Origin: a virus
DNA: 25,191 nt
Strand: one strand, 5' to 3'
Virus record (IMG/VR): IMGVR_UViG_3300024999_000365
Coordinates: 1-25,191 of that record
In this document: piece by piece, positions 21,788 through 25,191 of the stretch
Layout of the letters: each line of letters begins with the position of its first letter
Numbering within the stretch: the first letter of the stretch is position 1
Notes under the pieces: model-generated
Databases searched by the model: none
Told to the model about the DNA's origin: nothing
The model's input: only the letters and a program-made list of their open reading frames with translations
Translations under genes and position numbers: made by a program

Positions 21788-21835
21788 TGATAATCCTCCT
21801 TAGGGTAATACAATAACGTCACTCATACATAATAA

Positions 21836-22870
21836 AATGAGAAGCCTACAATCGTGTTGCGAGCTTCAATAAATTAAAATACATATAGTGTAGGACTCTA
21901 AAAATAGTACGCCATCGAACAGTCTGGAAACCAATCCCTTCAATTGCGTCATATACAAAACTCATCCTACCTTAGTTTTTAACAATTCTCTCGTACTCAT
22001 CTGAGCAAATTATCATGACAAATGTAATAAATACACTTGCAATCCTCATGCTTTTCAGCAAGGGTAATTATATTCATCCATTTAAGGACTAATGATATTC
22101 CTAATTCCAATTAAAATACAGTTTTCTTGGATTGTTAATGCCGTTTTTATCTGAGATATCACGGCAAAACTCATTTAGTATAATATACTCATTTTTTAAA
22201 TGGATACTCTATGAAGTCAGTTTATGAAACTACTCCCAATTTAGATAATAAGGGAGACGGTTATTTACTCCCCTTATTGAAATGATAGATGGGTTTAGTC
22301 TTTACAACATCATTACCATCCTATAGTTCTTCAATGTATCCATATCTTTTTGTTAGAGTCATCACGACTCAATTCAATTTGTTGTGGTTGGACTTATGTT
22401 TTTCAACTGCCCTACCACCCATTAATTTGTTATTATGAAGGAATTAGTAGCTTGAGCAGATAATATTTTACAATATAAATCTTACATAATCCCTTCATAA
22501 TACAAGCAAAAAATGCATCTAAAAACCTCATACTCTTTATCAGAGCAATGCCTGTCTTTCAAGGTCTTACTAACTTATGCACATGATTTTAGGGAAGGTT
22601 CGCAATTGCACTAGCGTTGACCTAATTTTATCAAACCCTAAAACAAGTTTTTATTGTTGCTGTTTGGCTTATGCAATTTCCAAAAAAATCATCACCACAA
22701 CAATTTATAGAGGGAAGTTTAAATTTTCTATCATAAGCATGTAAATTTATGATATCAGACCACAATAGTAGGGCGGTGTATCCTACTCTTTCGAGTGCGT
22801 CAGGAACCATTTCTGACATTATTGTGATTAGTTAAGGTAATTACCAATGAATCGCCAAATTCACCATATC
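21836..22870 (-). ncRNA. Candidate large ornate structured non-coding RNA (about 1 kb)
   Basis: A stretch of about 1 kb with no SD-preceded gene but many helices in minus-strand RNA. Examples: CACAAUA/UAUUGUG (22820-22826 with 22761-22767), enclosing a hairpin with ACUC-GAAA-GAGU (22785-22796); GCUUAUG/CAUAAGC (22732-22738 with 22667-22673); nested CAAAC/GUUUG and AACAA/UUGUU (22632-22666); a 16-bp helix 22487-22502 with 22431-22446 whose one G-U pair exists only on this strand; GAGUC/GACUC (22356-22370); AAUAAGGG-GAG/CUCCCUUAUU (22247-22278); UGCCGU/ACGGCA (22139-22166); UGCU-GAAA-AGCA (22049-22060); and a closing GAAGC/GCUUC hairpin with a T-rich tail (21841-21867). Size, phage context and the GNRA loops recall the GOLLD and ROOL giant RNAs, but I cannot assign a family. 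The ends are approximate. Confidence 0.65.
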
Positions 22871-23045
22871 TGTAAGAGAAGATATTTTAACCAACAGTTT
22901 CATCATGCAATTTAAACATCTCCTTTTCTAAAGATATCACTTTTTATCTTACTCTGTAATAACTATTGAATATTAAGTATTATTAATTAATAGTACACAC
23001 AATTATAGTATTTACAAATTAGATTAAAACCTTTAATTGTAGAAC
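22871..23045. promoter_or_regulatory. AT-rich stretch upstream of the structured RNA; -10 candidate
   Basis: TATAAT on the minus strand (23002-23007) just after the 56-aa gene could start the large RNA near 22995, but the -35 region is poor. A GGAG at about 22920 precedes only very short ORFs (10 and 21 codons). Nothing else is visible. Confidence 0.3.
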
Positions 23046-23216
23046 TTATTCAGCGTCTTCTCCATCTAAAGACAAATATTGCTCGCAACCATTGATTGTA
23101 ATATCTAAAATTCCTGGTTTCTTTTCTGTACCTTCTAGTTTATACAGTTTTGTAGACCACTCACATACACTAGCTTTCACACAAGATTCACAGAATTGAT
23201 TATTTAAGTTTGCCAT
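23046..23216 (-). CDS. 56-aa Cys-containing small protein
   Basis: A complete short frame from ATG 23214-23216 to TAA 23046-23048. AAGGTGG lies 12 bases upstream. The sequence has C9-x2-C12-x5-C18 (FCESCVKASVC) near the N-terminus, a Lys-rich middle and one further Cys (NGCEQYL) before an acidic tail (DGEDAE). The Cys spacing suggests one metal site. It follows the HU gene and precedes the structured RNA region, reading in the same direction. Function is unknown. It resembles the many small phage zinc proteins that modulate host enzymes, but nothing specific supports that here. Confidence 0.65.
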   Translation of the reverse strand: MANLNNQFCESCVKASVCEWSTKLYKLEGTEKKPGILDITINGCEQYLSLDGEDAE

Positions 23217-23293
23217 TGTTGATATATTCCACCTTTTAAATTTTATTTATTTTAATATAATAGGGAGATTTCACTCCATATTCTAATCAAAAG

Positions 23294-23338
23294 GCATAAT
23301 TATTGCCACTAACGTATCTGCTCAAATTAGGCAGTACG
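23294..23338 (-). terminator. Hairpins after the HU gene, possible terminator
   Basis: On the minus strand, CGTACTGC pairs with GCAGATACG (8 bp, one bulged A; 23338-23313). A short GGCA/TGCC hairpin (23308-23294) follows, running into TTTTGATT. The second stem is weak, so termination is uncertain. Confidence 0.4.
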
Positions 23339-23355
23339 GAATGTTATACTTTTAA

Positions 23356-23634
23356 TTACTGAACAACTTTATCTTTGAGCGACTTATAGATAGTCGTCTT
23401 AATTGCATTCTTTGCTGGAATTTGAATTACTTCTCCATTTTGTGGGTTGCGCCCAGTGCGTGAACTGCGTTCTACAATTTTCATTCCAAAATGAGAACTA
23501 ACTTTAACTTCTTCTTTATTTTCAACGCAATCTTCTAATACTTTTAGAAATGCCATTAGTTGTTTTTCACTATCTTTTTTTGTACCTTCTGTGATTTGAG
23601 CCATACGTGCGATAATTTCTTTTGTGTTTGCCAT
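23356..23634 (-). CDS. HU-family DNA-binding protein
   Basis: A 92-aa histone-like protein that bends and compacts DNA. The N-terminal helices (IIARMAQITEGTKKDSEKQLMAFLKVLEDCV) and VKVSSHFGMKIVERSSRTGRN lead into the family signature RTGRNPQNGEVIQIPA on the DNA-binding arm (about 57-72), followed by a C-terminal helix. The conserved Arg-Asn-Pro of the arm tip, which intercalates in DNA, is present. Length is normal for HU. SD AAAGGGG lies 11 bases before ATG 23632-23634. Phage-coded HU (as SPO1 TF1) assists replication or late transcription. A GTAC-TTT-GTAC inverted repeat lies about 40 bases upstream of the start. Confidence 0.92.
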   Translation of the reverse strand: MANTKEIIARMAQITEGTKKDSEKQLMAFLKVLEDCVENKEEVKVSSHFGMKIVERSSRTGRNPQNGEVIQIPAKNAIKTTIYKSLKDKVVQ

Positions 23635-23801
23635 TTTTATTATATCCCCTTTATTTCTATAATAGTATCTGCGTACTTTGTACCAGACCTGTGTTTTTTG
23701 TTTTTGTTTTATTTTATAATTGATATTTTACTATTATCTAATTTACGCTAACCAAACTTCATTGCAAGAATTTTCCCTCCTTGAATTAATATTTAAATAA
23801 A
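23635..23801. other. Gene-free leader region upstream of HU
   Basis: Very AT-rich, with a long run of A/C on the minus strand (23695-23720). GTACTTTGTAC (23673-23683) is a perfect 4-bp inverted repeat around three bases and could be an operator. An AAGGAGG (about 23777-23783) is followed by no ORF longer than four codons, so it is an orphan SD. I find no convincing promoter, though transcription of HU presumably starts here. Confidence 0.3.
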
Positions 23802-23821
23802 GAGGTGATAGATAGACACTC
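23802..23821 (-). terminator. Weak terminator candidate after PhoH
   Basis: On the minus strand, GAGTG pairs with CACCTC (one bulged C) and the 3' arm continues into TTTATTT. A larger hairpin (ACTCC...GGAGT with inner CAGA/TCTG) lies between it and the PhoH stop. Its sequence resembles the GAGGTGTC terminators elsewhere in the window. Confidence 0.4.
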
Positions 23822-23867
23822 TATACCTTGACTCCGTACAGAAAGACAGTCTGAGGGAGTATGATTA

Positions 23868-25151
23868 TTAATCTAATAAATCTGCTAATTGTGCTGTTTT
23901 TGATCTCTCTGTAGTACAAAGTTCAATACAACCAAATAATTCATTACCTTTTAAACCATTTATCATTTTCTTTAATCCAGAATTTCTTTCAAATAAAGAA
24001 TCATCAACTTGTTTAAAATCCCCATTAATCCATAATGCAGAACCTTCTGCAAGTCTACCAAGAAGCAATTGTATATGTTGTTTAGTAAGGTTTTCACCTT
24101 CTGTAACATATACTAAACTACGTTTTAAATCTCTTCCTCTAATAGTTGCTAATTGTTGAAGTTCAATTATTCCTTCATCAATCAATTTAATCAAACCATC
24201 AATTCCTCCAACATGATCTGCTAAAGGCATTACATATGGTAACATTTTCTCAAATTCAGAACCTTTAAGATAGCCTATACTTTTTGTATTAGAAACCTCA
24301 TACATATTTCTAACAAATACTATTTTATCAAAAACACCCTGTTTTACCATAGAAATAGCATTGGTAGCCATAATCAGGTCTTTACCTGAACCATATTTAC
24401 CGAAAATGGCCTTGCAAGTAATTAATTTATTTTGAAATAAATCTAAAGCTAATTCTTGTTGTATATTACGTGGCTTAATTTTACCAGTAAAAGAAAAAGA
24501 ATCTGGTTGTTTTTCAAACTTCTCGTATTTAGGTTTTTTACTTTTATAAGAGAATGGAATTTTTGGTGTAATAGTAGTATCAACTAAATCAAAAAACTCA
24601 GTTCCATTCCATCTTTGCTTATCAACAATTTCACAATCTTCATTTTTTATAATTAGATATTCATTAGTTAATAAATCAAAACAATTAGATGGATTTTCAT
24701 AGAATGAAGCTAGTTCATCATCTGATAATATTACTTCCCTATATCCTTTATAAGATTTATCCTCCATAGTTTTAAATTCAAAAAGCTCACAAGGAATATT
24801 ATATGCTTCCGCTTTTATCCATAGATTAAAATCATCCGTCATAAAAATATATTCATTATCATCTATGTATGTTTCATAAGCAAAACCCAAAATAAAATTA
24901 TCATTTTTGTGATCTAAGAATCTATTCTCTAATTTAAATTTATAATTTTTTACTATTGTAACTCTTTTGTCTTGCATTGCTTTTTTGATATCTCTAAGAG
25001 CTTTTCTGGCTTGATAACCAACAGTTTCGCTCTTCTTTAACCCATCTAACTCCTCAATTGTTATTATAGGTATTTTAACATGAAGATAGTTATTTAGATC
25101 GAAGTTATGATTCAGCATTATATTTGTTTCTACAAATACTTTACTGGGCAA
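23868..25151 (-). CDS. PIN-PhoH family protein (PhoH2-like)
   Basis: A 427-aa protein. Residues 1-130 form a PIN-type RNase domain: VFVETNIMLN, IITIEELDGLKK and the late acidic FMTDDFNLW. A linker (about 140-220) leads to the PhoH ATPase. Walker A is GKYGSGKD (251-258), which has Asp where Thr or Ser normally follows the Lys. The Walker B region is VYVTEGENLTKQH (348-360), with TEGEN in place of DEAQN. Sensor block NGDFKQVD (376-383). PhoH2 proteins couple RNA unwinding and cleavage; phoH is widespread in phages, its role there unresolved. TTG 25149-25151 is the only start possible, because an in-frame TGA lies 9 bases upstream; GAGGG lies 10 bases before it. The motif changes raise doubt about ATP hydrolysis. 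Confidence 0.85.
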   Translation of the reverse strand: MPSKVFVETNIMLNHNFDLNNYLHVKIPIITIEELDGLKKSETVGYQARKALRDIKKAMQDKRVTIVKNYKFKLENRFLDHKNDNFILGFAYETYIDDNEYIFMTDDFNLWIKAEAYNIPCELFEFKTMEDKSYKGYREVILSDDELASFYENPSNCFDLLTNEYLIIKNEDCEIVDKQRWNGTEFFDLVDTTITPKIPFSYKSKKPKYEKFEKQPDSFSFTGKIKPRNIQQELALDLFQNKLITCKAIFGKYGSGKDLIMATNAISMVKQGVFDKIVFVRNMYEVSNTKSIGYLKGSEFEKMLPYVMPLADHVGGIDGLIKLIDEGIIELQQLATIRGRDLKRSLVYVTEGENLTKQHIQLLLGRLAEGSALWINGDFKQVDDSLFERNSGLKKMINGLKGNELFGCIELCTTERSKTAQLADLLD

Positions 25152-25191
25152 TAAGAATCATCCCTCTACTAATTATTTTACTATGTATTAT

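Noticed and set aside
22631-22819. 62-codon minus-strand frame starting MSEMVPDALERVGY
   Set aside because: No SD before its ATG. It coincides with the helices and GAAA tetraloop of the structured RNA candidate, and the frame is short. I treat it as chance, though comparison with relatives would settle it.
21836-22870. Group I or group II intron
   Set aside because: No group II domain V hairpin and no convincing group I P7 core were found, and the flanking genes are both complete rather than split.
23766-23800. Small gene after AAGGAGG upstream of HU
   Set aside because: Frames after the SD stop within a few codons (TTG CAA TGA; ATG AAG TTT GGT TAG).
1-25191. tRNA genes, rRNA, CRISPR arrays, insertion-sequence ends
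   Set aside because: I scanned by eye for T-loop motifs, regularly spaced repeats and transposase genes and found none. A tRNAscan or CRISPR-finder run would be needed to be certain.

Overview
The window is a segment of a tailed-phage (or prophage) genome from a low-GC Gram-positive host, most likely a Firmicute. The evidence is the strongly AT-rich sequence, the many AGGAGG-type Shine-Dalgarno (SD) sites, the intrinsic terminators and a canonical virion assembly module. Every gene I accept lies on the minus strand, so transcription runs from high to low coordinates.

Right side (25.2 to 18.5 kb): a PIN-PhoH ATPase, an HU-like DNA-binding protein, a 56-aa Cys protein, a gene-free stretch of about 1 kb, a 47-aa zinc-ribbon protein, a metallophosphoesterase, two acidic or Cys-rich unknowns and a frameshifted GIY-YIG (T5orf172-like) gene. 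The gene-free stretch folds, on paper, into many helices. Several use G-U pairs or GAAA tetraloops that exist only in minus-strand RNA. I call it a candidate large ornate non-coding RNA and consider it the main discovery in the window.

Centre (18.4 to 4.6 kb): the packaging, head and connector cluster. In transcription order: a zinc-finger protein in the small-terminase position, large terminase, portal, a small unknown, a fibre/decoration-like protein, a protease-scaffold fusion with an internal scaffold start, a probable decoration protein, major capsid, a coiled-coil protein, two connector-type proteins (one with an Ig-like domain), a probable tail terminator, a tail-chaperone-like protein, the tail tube protein and a small unknown. 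In two of these genes, and in one accessory gene, an ideal SD is followed by AUU or AUC; a further head-tail gene shows the same arrangement. In the zinc-finger gene, the first CxxC lies upstream of every AUG, GUG, UUG or CUG in frame.

Left side (4.6 kb to 1): an accessory region. A perfect consensus sigma-70/sigma-A promoter overlaps the stop codon of the last virion-type gene. It would drive a structured leader and two tandem Vsr/EDxHD-like nucleases, closed by a terminator, which makes a self-contained cassette. After it come a small Cys protein, a small unknown, an ORF6N-KilAC antirepressor and the start of a possible DUF1064 nuclease cut by the window edge. Tail genes beyond the tube are not in the window. 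Similar GACATC/GATGTC-stem hairpins punctuate several operon ends.
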